A DNA stretch of 64,000 nt from positions 107,871 to 171,870 of the forward strand of contig NZ_JBBDYL010000024.1 in the NCBI RefSeq assembly GCF_040901545.1. The letters run 5' to 3'. Of this stretch, positions 8,501 to 16,565 are shown piece by piece; the stretch's first letter is position 1; each line of letters starts with the position of its first letter. The notes beneath the pieces were generated by a model, which saw nothing but the letters and a program-made list of their open reading frames with translations, did not search any database and was not told where the DNA came from. This DNA comes from Sulfuricaulis sp040901545 (GTDB taxonomy: Bacteria > Pseudomonadota > Gammaproteobacteria > Acidiferrobacterales > Sulfurifustaceae). The translations under genes and the position numbers were made by a program.

Positions 8501-9492
8501 TGCCATGGCCGGGAATAGGCGCCGAGCGTGTGGCAGCGGCCTTCCGCGATTTTGTCGAGCTGCTCCACCCAAGAAGCGCGCGGCGAGAATTTTTCCGGGC
8601 TGGAAATACAAGCGTCGATGGCCTCGCGCAGCACACGGGTGATCTGCGCGACGTAGGCCGGACTGCGCTGGCGGCCTTCGACCTTGATGGCGGCCACGCC
8701 GGCTTGATACAGGTCAGGCAGTATATCGAGCACGTTGAGACTGGTCGGCTCTTCCATGGCGTAATACACATGGCCGCCGACTTCAAACCGCCCTTTGCAG
8801 AGCGTGGGGTATCCCGCGGGCTCCCCGGGCGCATAAACATCTATCAGCACCCCATTGAGACGCGAACTCCGTCCGGAAGATGTTTCCTCCCACTTAACGG
8901 CCCTTGCGGGAGAACACACGCCGCTGGAATTTGGCGAGTCACCGGTAACATAGGAAGATAACGTGCACCGCCCTTCGACCATGACGCACAGACTGCCAAA
9001 ACCGAATACCTCGATCTCCACGTTGACGCGCTTCAGGACATTCCGCACCTGGGTGAGCGACAGGACGCGCGGCAGCACGACCCGCTGCACTCCGAAATGC
9101 CGCACGTAATAATTTATCGCTTCGTGATTGGTGGCCGATCCCTGCACCGATAAATGCAGCCGCAGATCGGGATATTTCTCGCGGCAGTAATCCATGAGAC
9201 CGGGATCGGAGAGAATCAGCGCATCAACATCGAGTTGCGCCGCCCGGTTGACGGCGTCGCACCATTTCCCCCACTGGCGCGGACGAGGGTAGGTGTTGAT
9301 CGCAAGAAACGCGCGCGCGCGTCCCTTGTGCGCATAACTCACCGCCGTTCGCGCTTCATTGAAATCGAAATTCAGACCGGGAAAATTCCGCGCGTTGGTT
9401 CCATCGCGAAAACCGATGTATACGGCGTCCGCGCCGTTATCCACGGCGGCTTTCAGCGCCGGCAAGCTGCCCGCGGGGCATACGAGTTCCAT
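8497..9492 (-). CDS. ubiU: UbiU, peptidase U32-family Fe-S protein of anaerobic ubiquinone synthesis
   Basis: 331 residues. It begins MELVCPAGSLPALKAAVDNGAD, the typical U32 N-terminus. Cysteines 169, 176, 193 and 232 sit where the cluster ligands of E. coli UbiU do. It partners UbiV. It is 91 bp downstream of a radical-SAM gene on the same strand and is probably in that operon, driven by the FNR-type box at 10274. No strong Shine-Dalgarno precedes the ATG. Confidence 0.95.
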   Translation of the reverse strand: MELVCPAGSLPALKAAVDNGADAVYIGFRDGTNARNFPGLNFDFNEARTAVSYAHKGRARAFLAINTYPRPRQWGKWCDAVNRAAQLDVDALILSDPGLMDYCREKYPDLRLHLSVQGSATNHEAINYYVRHFGVQRVVLPRVLSLTQVRNVLKRVNVEIEVFGFGSLCVMVEGRCTLSSYVTGDSPNSSGVCSPARAVKWEETSSGRSSRLNGVLIDVYAPGEPAGYPTLCKGRFEVGGHVYYAMEEPTSLNVLDILPDLYQAGVAAIKVEGRQRSPAYVAQITRVLREAIDACISSPEKFSPRASWVEQLDKIAEGRCHTLGAYSRPWQ

Positions 9493-9583
9493 ATATTCGT
9501 GAATCGCTGGTCGTATAGAGTGACTCGTGAAAACGGTTTTTTATTCCCCGCAACTCACGGCTTACGTCTCACGAATCACGACG

Positions 9584-10219
9584 TCAGCCCACCTCATCCA
9601 GTACGCGCTGACGGAAACCAACACCGAGTTGCCGGGCGATTTTTTCACACGCGTTGATATCGACACCCGGTAATCCATCAATCGCCGTCAAGGTGATATC
9701 CGGGACAAAATCGCGCGCGCATTTCACAAAATCCAGCATGGCTTCGTATGTCCCCGGAACCGGCGGGCGGCAATGAAACTCATATATCGCGGCGTCCTGG
9801 GCATTGAGCGATACGGATAGCGCGTCAATCAATCCTTCCATGTCCGGCGCCACGTCGCGCTCATACACGAGATTGGCCAGGCCATCGGTATTGATACGAA
9901 TGCGCCTGGCGCGCGACCGGATTTGTGACACAACATCCAGCAGCGTGTACAAGCGTAATGTCGGTTCGCCCAGGCCGCAAAAGACGATTTCGCGGTAATC
10001 TTCAGGGTTGCCCACGGCGGCGATAATTTCCGCCGGGGTCGGTTCATGGGCCAGACGCAGCGAATAATCCTGCACCGTCCATAATCCGTTGAACTTCGGA
10101 CAGAATGCGCAACGCAGCGTGCAACGATTGGTTATATTAAGGTACCGGCTTTCCCGCAGGGTGTAACCGACAGTTTGTTCCGGAGCGGCATTTTTTGCGA
10201 TAAAGAACTGATGAGACAT
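9584..10219 (-). CDS. Radical SAM protein (TatD-associated type), upstream of ubiUV
   Basis: 211 residues from MSHQFFIAKN at 10219. The radical-SAM cluster motif is C33-x3-C37-x2-C40 (CTLRCAFC), followed by FCGLGEPTLR (SAM-binding GGE-like motif). No C-terminal auxiliary cluster domain is obvious. It resembles the short radical-SAM family often found next to TatD nucleases; its reaction is not known. Here it precedes ubiU and ubiV in one apparent operon, with an FNR-type box about 61 bp upstream, the usual activating position. An anaerobic role is likely, and a link to ubiquinone synthesis is possible but only inferred. Confidence 0.8.
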   Translation of the reverse strand: MSHQFFIAKNAAPEQTVGYTLRESRYLNITNRCTLRCAFCPKFNGLWTVQDYSLRLAHEPTPAEIIAAVGNPEDYREIVFCGLGEPTLRLYTLLDVVSQIRSRARRIRINTDGLANLVYERDVAPDMEGLIDALSVSLNAQDAAIYEFHCRPPVPGTYEAMLDFVKCARDFVPDITLTAIDGLPGVDINACEKIARQLGVGFRQRVLDEVG

Positions 10220-10273
10220 GCCCTGTCCCTCGACGGAAAAAACGGAATCATAACCATTACCCGCGCGCGCGCC

Positions 10274-10287
10274 TTGACCCAAATCAA
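10274..10287 (-). promoter_or_regulatory. FNR/DNR box for the radical SAM-ubiU-ubiV operon
   Basis: TTGACCCAAATCAA, centred about 61 bp upstream of the ATG at 10219, consistent with a class II activating site. Confidence 0.75.
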
Positions 10288-10361
10288 AAAAAGCCTTTCC
10301 CCCACCGGGATTAACGTGGGGAATGAAATGATCCGCAACAAAGTGTCGGTTTACGGAAAGC

Positions 10362-10850
10362 CTAGCGGTTTGGTCGGGATATGACCGCGATCTGGTAGGC
10401 GGCGTGGCAGGCCACGCACTTCTTCATCGTCGCGGCCAACTGGCTCAAGGAAAGACGGACATCGTTCAGTGCCTCGGCATCCATGGCAATACGGTCGAAA
10501 TCATCGTGCACGCCGTGTCCCAGCGTTTTGAATTCCAGCGGCAGTTTCGCCGCCAGGCTGGCGGGCACGTGTCGCGTCGCGGACAAGCCGAGCGGGCGCG
10601 CGATCCGCGCGATGGCCGCCGCGTCATTGCGCTCGGCGGCCTCGAGCATGCCCTGAATCCCGGCGAGAAACTGACGCATCTCTCCAAGCACCATGGCACG
10701 TTCAGAGGGCTCGAGTATGATCGCCTGCCTGCCGTCCTCTCCCGTTGCCGTCGTCCCTAGCACAATAAATTTCAGCACCAAGCCGGCAATGGTGAGCAAC
10801 AACAACCCGATGATTGCCCAGTAAATCAAGATGGTTTGGTTTTGTTTCAC
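10362..10850 (-). CDS. Membrane-anchored cytochrome c'-like monoheme protein
   Basis: 162 residues. A single N-terminal membrane helix (about 8-30) is followed by a mostly helical domain with one heme motif close to the C-terminus (CVACH, starting at residue 145, then AAYQ). A C-terminal CXXCH after a four-helix domain is the cytochrome c' arrangement, a family whose members bind NO. Ordinary cytochrome c' is soluble and exported with a cleaved signal, so an uncleaved anchor is unusual. It is 80 bp upstream of the FNR box for ubiUV, on the same strand. Function unproven. Confidence 0.7.
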   Translation of the reverse strand: MKQNQTILIYWAIIGLLLLTIAGLVLKFIVLGTTATGEDGRQAIILEPSERAMVLGEMRQFLAGIQGMLEAAERNDAAAIARIARPLGLSATRHVPASLAAKLPLEFKTLGHGVHDDFDRIAMDAEALNDVRLSLSQLAATMKKCVACHAAYQIAVISRPNR

Positions 10851-10894
10851 GATAATTTATTGAATCCGTAATTCGCTATGGTTCGACTGCGAAA

Positions 10895-11296
10895 TTATTT
10901 GTGTTTCAGAATGTCCTTGAGGTTGGCGAAAGGATTGTAGGTTGAGGATTTTTTCGACTCACCGGTAACCGCATAACCCTCTCCCCGCACCAGATAGGCG
11001 AAACGCTGATGCTCGTTGTCATGGCAATAAAGGCAGAGATTCTCCCAGTTGCTGCCATCGGGCGGATTATTGTCGTGATTGTGGTCCTTATGGTGCACCG
11101 TGAGTTCGTGCAGGTTCTCGCGCGTGAAGGTACGGCCGCAACGCCCGCAAACCCAGGGGTGGAGTTTCAGCGATTGCTCGCGATAACCCGCTATGCGAGC
11201 GTCGCGGCCTTTGTGAGCTTTTGCGACGATGTCATCAAGCTTTTGATTATCGAGCGGCGCGGTTGGTTTGCGCGGACCTGAATTTTTCCCGGCCAT
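10895..11296 (-). CDS. HNH-family protein, YajD-like
   Basis: 133 residues from MAGKNSGPRK at 11296. Two zinc-type pairs (CGRCG and CLYCH) surround an HNH core (LTVHHKDHNHDNN and ENLCLYC), as in the YajD family. YajD-like proteins are small predicted HNH nucleases of unknown cellular role. The gene stands alone. Confidence 0.8.
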   Translation of the reverse strand: MAGKNSGPRKPTAPLDNQKLDDIVAKAHKGRDARIAGYREQSLKLHPWVCGRCGRTFTRENLHELTVHHKDHNHDNNPPDGSNWENLCLYCHDNEHQRFAYLVRGEGYAVTGESKKSSTYNPFANLKDILKHK

Positions 11297-11377
11297 GGAT
11301 ATCTCACCTGAAGTTCGTTCTATCATTATATAAAGCATGGGATGATGGGGATATGAGCACTTGGCTGCTGAATTGTC

Positions 11378-12038
11378 GTGGATGAACTGAGCCTGTGGGG
11401 CCTTTTCATAAGTTCTTTTGTTTCAGCTACCTTATTTCCAGGCGGATCCGAGGTGGTTCTGGCAGCGCTGGCAAATATTCAACACTATGGCTTTTGGACT
11501 CTGTTGGGTGTGGCGACGCTGGGTAACACGCTCGGCGGCATGAGTACCTAGCCGCCGGATCCCGAGGCGCAGCTCTTTCGGAGACGGCGGCAGTAGCGCT
11601 CATGGATACACGCTCATTGCGGCTATCTGTGCCCATTGCCGAAGGGGCCGCCACCGCCCGAGGCGCAAGCTCTTTCGGCGGTGGCGGCCAGGCGACTCAA
11701 TGAACATTGTCTCGTGTGGCGGCCCGGCGTCCTCCCTTCGATGGGGCTTCGCCTCGGAAGGGAGTCGCCCGTTCGCCTCGGGCACTGGGCACTAGCTGCT
11801 CGGATGGTTGCTGGCGGTACGCTATCCACTGGATCAGCCGCACAAGGCTGGCCGTGAGCGGGCAATCAGACACCTGAAAAAATATGGCAGTTCTCTGCTA
11901 CTGCTATCGTGGCTCCCGATCGTGGGTGATCCCTTGTGCTTTGCCGCCGGATGGCTGCGGATGAATCCATGGCTTTCGGCGCTATTTATCGGCGCCGGCA
12001 AGGCGGCACGCTATGCGGTTATTCTGTTTTTGATGTAG
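11378..12038 (+). pseudogene. Broken YqaA/DedA-type membrane protein gene with a palindromic insertion
   Basis: A GTG-started frame (11378-11551) gives the first 57 residues of a YqaA-family protein (SFVSATLFPGGSEVV, then GNTLGGMST) and stops at TAG. The matching C-terminal half (HLKKYGSSLLLLSWLPIVGD to ARYAVILFLM) resumes from about 11796 to 12038 in another frame. Between them lie about 245 bp unlike the family. They contain inverted repeats (arms CCGCCACCGC and GCGGTGGCGG; CTCCCTTCGA with a near complement) and two copies of CCCGAGGCGC-AGCTCTTTCGG. The borders carry similar short sequences (CTAGCCGC.GGAT and CTAGCTGCTCGGAT), like an imperfect target duplication. The 3' end overlaps the convergent DsbA-like gene by 20 bp. 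Confidence 0.75.
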
Positions 12039-12819
12039 CGTCCGGATCGGCGTGTGCGCGCAAATTTTCAATTACCTGCGCGAACGCTTCGAAAGCCGTA
12101 AGACCTCTGGCGATCCGCATATCCTTGACTTCGTTGCCTTCGATTTTGCCGATCACAAAGGATGGGGTGCCGGTGATGCCCAACCTTCTCGCCTCAGAGA
12201 CATCTCGCATGATGGCCCGCGCGCGTGCTGGGTCCCGGAGACAGGCCGAGAATTTATTCTCATCCATGCCGAATTCGCGTGCCAGGCGGTAATAGAGTGC
12301 GGGCGCCAATAGGCCATGATTCGTGAACAAGGCTTCGTGCATCGGCCAAAATTTGTTTTGCTCGCCGGCGCAGTTTGCCGCCAGCGCGGCGTTCATCGCC
12401 TGGGGATGAATCGACTGCAACGGCAAATCCTTATATATAAATTGCACCACCCCGGTGTCCACGTATTCTTTTACCAGCCTGGGAAATATATGGTTGTGAA
12501 ATTGGCTGCAATAGGGACACTGATAATCCGAATATTCGACGATGCCGATTTTTGCCTGCGGGTCACCCAACCGTGGTTCGCCTTCAAGGCTCACTCGGAT
12601 AGCGGCCATCCCGATGACTGGCACAGAACCGTCCCGGTATGCCATGCCGGATCCTCGGGACGATCTTTGGGGAGTCGCCGTAGTCGTGTCGTTTTTTTCC
12701 ACAGCCAGCGGCGGAGTGGGACTGACGCAGCCCGTCAGATGCGCGACCAAAATCATCGCGGTCAATGCGATTATACCGCCCTGCGATCTGTGTGTTTGAT
12801 ACGGTCTGTTGTCTATCAC
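12019..12819 (-). CDS. DsbA-family thiol-disulfide lipoprotein
   Basis: 266 residues. A lipobox (LTGC, near residue 31) suggests a lipoprotein in the periplasm. The thioredoxin-like domain starts with GDPQAKIGIVEYSDYQCPYC, giving an active-site CPYC, with a cis-Pro loop later (GTPSFVIG). Such single-domain DsbA/BdbD-like proteins oxidise or isomerise cysteines in exported proteins. With many c-type cytochromes nearby a folding role is plausible but not shown. Confidence 0.85.
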   Translation of the reverse strand: MIDNRPYQTHRSQGGIIALTAMILVAHLTGCVSPTPPLAVEKNDTTTATPQRSSRGSGMAYRDGSVPVIGMAAIRVSLEGEPRLGDPQAKIGIVEYSDYQCPYCSQFHNHIFPRLVKEYVDTGVVQFIYKDLPLQSIHPQAMNAALAANCAGEQNKFWPMHEALFTNHGLLAPALYYRLAREFGMDENKFSACLRDPARARAIMRDVSEARRLGITGTPSFVIGKIEGNEVKDMRIARGLTAFEAFAQVIENLRAHADPDATSKTE

Positions 12820-12902
12820 TGGTAGGATGACCGTTGTTATGATGCACGTGACGCGTATATCCGAGTGTAGATGACGCGGACACGGCGCGCCAACCTGGGA
12901 AC

Positions 12903-13805
12903 TCAGGCCAAGAGGCTTTCGAGAAGTTTCCCGTCCTCGAGTTCCTTGAGAAACCAGCGCAGCGCCTTACCCTTGTCCGCCGTGCGCCAGGCGATCAGTA
13001 ACGGCACACGGGGTTTGGACTCAAGCACCTGTTTCACTACCAATTGGCTGGAAGCGAGTTCCGCCCGCACCCGGTGCGCGGGCAGGTAACCCACGCCGAG
13101 ACCGGCGCACTGAAACGCGATCTTGTGGCGCATGTCCGGCACCGTCAGCACATCCTGACCGGAGAGCAGTCCCGAGGTGCGCGGCGGCAGGTTGCGCGAG
13201 CTGTCGGCGGCCGCGACCGAACGGTATTTGAGTATTTCCTCGGGCGGTATCGGCTCCGGCGCGCTCGCCAGCGGATGCGTCGGTGCCACCGCAAACAGCC
13301 AATTCACCGTGCCCAGCGGTCGCGTGGAATAGCCGCCGCCGGCCGGTCCCTCGCCGGGAGCCCCGATCACGAGATCGGCGCGCCCCGACGCCAGCACGTC
13401 CCATGCCCCGCCATAGACTTCCATCAGAAGGCGCAGCCGTGTTCCAAATTTCTCGTCATAGAATTTGCGGAACAGCGGATGAAGCCGCTCCATGGGGATG
13501 ACGTCGTCCACCGCGATACGCAGCTCGACCTCGTAGCCCGTGGCCACGCGTTTGACGCGCGACTCCAGTTCGGCCGCTGCCTGCAGGAGATGACGGCCCT
13601 CGCGTAATAATTCTCTTCCCGCCTCGGTGAGTTGGGCGCGGTGGCCGCGACGGTCGAAGAGCAACACATCCAAGTCTGCTTCCAGCTTTTGCACCGTATA
13701 GGTAACGGCGGACGGCACACGATGCAGTTCCTCGGCCGCGGCCGCGAAGCTGCCTTTGCGGTCGATGGCTTCCAGTACAGCCAGGGCGTCCAGGGTCAGG
13801 CGCAT
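12903..13805 (-). CDS. LysR-family regulator (YhaJ-like)
   Basis: 300 residues starting MRLTLDALAVLEAIDRKGSF, a standard LysR winged-HTH (residues 1-60) plus a substrate-binding domain. It is divergent from a pirin remnant, DoxX, glutathionyl-hydroquinone reductase and GST genes. In E. coli, yhaJ sits with yqjF (DoxX), yqjG and yhaK (pirin) and responds to quinone-type aromatics. This one probably controls the divergent run. Ligand not known. Confidence 0.85.
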   Translation of the reverse strand: MRLTLDALAVLEAIDRKGSFAAAAEELHRVPSAVTYTVQKLEADLDVLLFDRRGHRAQLTEAGRELLREGRHLLQAAAELESRVKRVATGYEVELRIAVDDVIPMERLHPLFRKFYDEKFGTRLRLLMEVYGGAWDVLASGRADLVIGAPGEGPAGGGYSTRPLGTVNWLFAVAPTHPLASAPEPIPPEEILKYRSVAAADSSRNLPPRTSGLLSGQDVLTVPDMRHKIAFQCAGLGVGYLPAHRVRAELASSQLVVKQVLESKPRVPLLIAWRTADKGKALRWFLKELEDGKLLESLLA

Positions 13806-13927
13806 AATCATTCAGTGATTTTGAATAACTCGGCCAGAATTATTCGCTATCATGCGGGGAATTACTAGAATAGGCTTTCGAATATATTCAAATGACATGA
13901 ATAAATGGACTGTTTAGGAGCTACGGT
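13806..13927. promoter_or_regulatory. Divergent LysR control region
   Basis: A palindrome GAATATATTC (13880-13889) and an AT-rich stretch lie between the LysR start and the pirin remnant, where the LysR operator and the promoter for the detoxification run are expected. Inferred from position. Confidence 0.4.
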
Positions 13928-14197
13928 ATGTTGAACGTACGCAGGTGCAAGGACCGGGGCCACGTTAACTATGGCTGGCTCGACTCGTATCACAGCTTTT
14001 CCTTCGCCGATTATTGCGGCGGCAGGGATTCACTTTCCCGGCCCACTTGCGTCGCCGGCACGCGGTATAACCTCTGTGAATCGGTGTCGTTATCGCAAGC
14101 GCGGGCGGCCATGGGGATGAACGAGCCTGGTACCTCCGGCCATTCCTGGATCCACGCTCCACCGCCCGGCATTCGCCGTCATCGCATGGCGCCCTGA
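13928..14197 (+). pseudogene. Pirin (YhaK-type) remnant
   Basis: The first 29 codons (to about 14014) read as a pirin N-terminus (RRCKDRGHVNYGWLDSY then HSFSFADY). After that the family match is lost, although a frame stays open to 14197. Intact pirins have about 230 residues, so most of the gene is deleted. It keeps the first position in the LysR-linked run, matching yhaK beside yhaJ in E. coli. Confidence 0.7.
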
Positions 14198-14271
14198 TGC
14201 TTCCTCGATAAATACCAGACTGCTCGGATTTTAACCTAATCCACAACCCCTAAATAAATGGAGAAACAACC

Positions 14272-14694
14272 ATGATTGACAATCGCACTGCTCCCTACGC
14301 CGCATTCATACTGCGCATGAGTCTGGGCGTCATGTTTATTGCGCACGCAATGCTTAAACTGCTTGTTTTTACTCTGCCCGGCACCGTACAGTTTTTCCAA
14401 TCGGTAGGTTACCCCGGATTTCTCGCCTACATCGTTATCGCAGCTGAGCTAATGGGAGGCACACTGTTGGTGCTTGGTGCTTACACACGCTGGGTCGCGT
14501 TGGCACTGATCCCGATTCTGCTCGGCGCCGCCCTGGTGCACGCACCCAACGGCTGGGTGTTCAGCGCACCGAACGGTGGCTGGGAGTATCCGGTGTTCCT
14601 CGCGCTGGCGGCTTTGGTGCAGGCCCTGCTCGGTGACGGCGCTTTGGCGCTGCGCGCTGCTTCCGCCGGAGTTGCACGTCGGCAACCGGCCTGA
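14272..14694 (+). CDS. DoxX-family membrane protein (YqjF-like)
   Basis: 140 residues with four predicted membrane helices and the DoxX pattern (AAFILRMSLGVMFIAHAMLK; GTLLVLGAYTRW). E. coli YqjF is in the same family and neighbourhood and responds to aromatic quinones via YhaJ. GGAGAAACAACC precedes the ATG. Molecular function of this group is not settled. Confidence 0.85.
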   Translation: MIDNRTAPYAAFILRMSLGVMFIAHAMLKLLVFTLPGTVQFFQSVGYPGFLAYIVIAAELMGGTLLVLGAYTRWVALALIPILLGAALVHAPNGWVFSAPNGGWEYPVFLALAALVQALLGDGALALRAASAGVARRQPA

Positions 14695-14729
14695 TTTCAA
14701 GCTGTCGAATCACACACGGGAACATCGCC

Positions 14730-15716
14730 ATGGGATATTTGCAAAAAGGCGTCTGGCACGAAGGCTGGTACGACACCAGCAAAACCGCGGGCGAATTCGT
14801 ACGTCAGGAAAGTCAATTCCGTCGCTTTGTCACGGCCGATGGTTCGAGCGGCTTTCGCGCCGAACCGGGGCGGTACCATTTATATGTCTCGCTCGCCTGC
14901 CCGTGGGCGCACCGCACGATCATCTTCCGCAGGCTGAAGCAACTCGAAGACGTGATATCGATGTCGGTCGTCGAGCCGGTGATGTCCGACCAAGGTTGGA
15001 CGTTCACGGATAGCGCGGGCTGCGCGCCCGACAGCGTCAATGGTTCGACTTATTTGCATCAAGTGTATACGCGCGCGCAACCGGACTACAGCGGTCGAGT
15101 CACCGTACCGGTGCTCTGGGACAAACAGACGCAAACCATCGTGAACAACGAGTCGTCCGAAATCATCCGCATGTTCAACAGCGAGTTCCACGCCTTCACC
15201 GGCGTGAAAACCAACTACTATCCCGCGGCGCGGCGCCAGGATATCGACGCAATCAATGCCTTTGTATACGAGCGCATCAACAACGGTGTGTACCAGGCCG
15301 GCTTCGCGGGCAGTCAGCGGGTCTATGAGCGCGCGGTCAAGCGCCTGTTCGACGCGCTGGATGAAGTCGAGGCGCGGCTGGAGCGGACGCGGTATCTGCT
15401 CGGCGATGCCGTCACCGAGGCGGACTGGCGGCTACTGCCCACGCTGCTGCGTTTCGACGCGGTGTACGTGACGCACTTCAAGTGCAACCTGAAGCGGATC
15501 GCGGACTACCCGAATCTGTCCAACTACGCGCGCGACCTGTACCAGCAGCCCAAAGTGGCCGAGACCGTGAGCCTGGATCACATCAAGCGCCATTATTTTC
15601 TGAGCCACCGGCACTTGAACCCCTCGGGTATCGTGCCGCTGGGACCGATGCTCGATTTCAGCCGCGCGCATGACCGCGACCGGTTCGAACTACCGGTCAG
15701 ACGAAAGACGCGGTGA
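14730..15716 (+). CDS. yqjG: Glutathionyl-hydroquinone reductase (omega/xi-class GST)
   Basis: 328 residues, the normal length. It starts MGYLQKGVWHEGWYDTSKT and has the CPWAHR active site (catalytic Cys near residue 57) and the C-terminal helical GST domain. It reduces glutathionyl-hydroquinones to hydroquinones in the cytoplasm. It lies 35 bp after doxX. Confidence 0.93.
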   Translation: MGYLQKGVWHEGWYDTSKTAGEFVRQESQFRRFVTADGSSGFRAEPGRYHLYVSLACPWAHRTIIFRRLKQLEDVISMSVVEPVMSDQGWTFTDSAGCAPDSVNGSTYLHQVYTRAQPDYSGRVTVPVLWDKQTQTIVNNESSEIIRMFNSEFHAFTGVKTNYYPAARRQDIDAINAFVYERINNGVYQAGFAGSQRVYERAVKRLFDALDEVEARLERTRYLLGDAVTEADWRLLPTLLRFDAVYVTHFKCNLKRIADYPNLSNYARDLYQQPKVAETVSLDHIKRHYFLSHRHLNPSGIVPLGPMLDFSRAHDRDRFELPVRRKTR

Positions 15717-15793
15717 ATTTTTGATTTACATCAGGCCCGCCGCCGGCAAACACGGCGCGGGTTTTTCAGCTAAATCTGACACAGGAGATATAC

Positions 15794-16402
15794 ATGAAAC
15801 TCTATTATTACCCGGGCGCCTGTTCCATGGCGGTGCATATCGCTCTGCGTGAAGCTGGCATTCCGTTCGATCTGGACAAGGTGGACCTCGCCAAGAAGCG
15901 CGCCGCGAGCAGTGAGGATTACGCCGAGGTCAATCCGAAGGGCTATGTCCCCGCGCTCCGGCTCGACGATGGTCAGATCCTGACCGAGGTTGCGGTCCTG
16001 CTGCAATACGTGGCCGACCTGAAACCCGCCTCCGGCCTCGCGCCCAAGGCCGGGACGATCGAGCGTTACCGCCTCATGGAATGGCTGAACTTCATCTCTT
16101 CTGAGGTGCACAAAACGCTCAGCGCCCTGTTCAACCCCAAGATCACGCCGGAGTGGAAGGACAACCAGATCGCCCTGTTCGGCCGGCGCTGCGATTTTCT
16201 GGTGCAGCAGCTCGGCGGCAAGCCGCACCTGATGGGAGATAAATTCACGATTGCCGACGCCTATCTGTTCACGATTCTCGGTTGGGCGAACCTGTTCAAG
16301 CTCGACATGGGTAAGTGGCCGGCGCTTCAAAGCTACGCGGCCCGCATCGCCGCCCGCCCGGCGGTCCAGGAAGCAATGAAGGCGGAGGGATTACTCAAGT
16401 AG
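15794..16402 (+). CDS. gstA: Glutathione S-transferase, beta class (GstA-like)
   Basis: 202 residues. The N-terminus MKLYYYPGACSMAVHIALRE carries the beta-class Cys10, and the C-terminal domain ends like E. coli GstA (RPAVQEAMKAEGLLK). GGAGATATAC precedes the ATG. A near-FNR sequence (TTGATTTACATCAG, 15721-15734) is upstream but has one mismatch. It joins glutathione-based detoxification genes on both sides. Confidence 0.9.
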   Translation: MKLYYYPGACSMAVHIALREAGIPFDLDKVDLAKKRAASSEDYAEVNPKGYVPALRLDDGQILTEVAVLLQYVADLKPASGLAPKAGTIERYRLMEWLNFISSEVHKTLSALFNPKITPEWKDNQIALFGRRCDFLVQQLGGKPHLMGDKFTIADAYLFTILGWANLFKLDMGKWPALQSYAARIAARPAVQEAMKAEGLLK

Positions 16403-16565
16403 CGGAGCTTGCCTGACCTCCGAAGACGAAATTATCCAGTCGATCCGCGACGATCAAGACATCCGCTGACGGTGAACGCCGTCCGGGTCCTTACCCGCTT
16501 GCCGGCCGCACCCCGCTGGGGCAGCATGTCAAAGCGCCTGCCGGTCAATCACAAGGAAGACCCCG

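Noticed and set aside
15721..15734. Near FNR box TTGATTTACATCAG upstream of the GST gene
   Set aside because: One mismatch in a half-site, and the downstream genes belong to an aerobic detoxification run.
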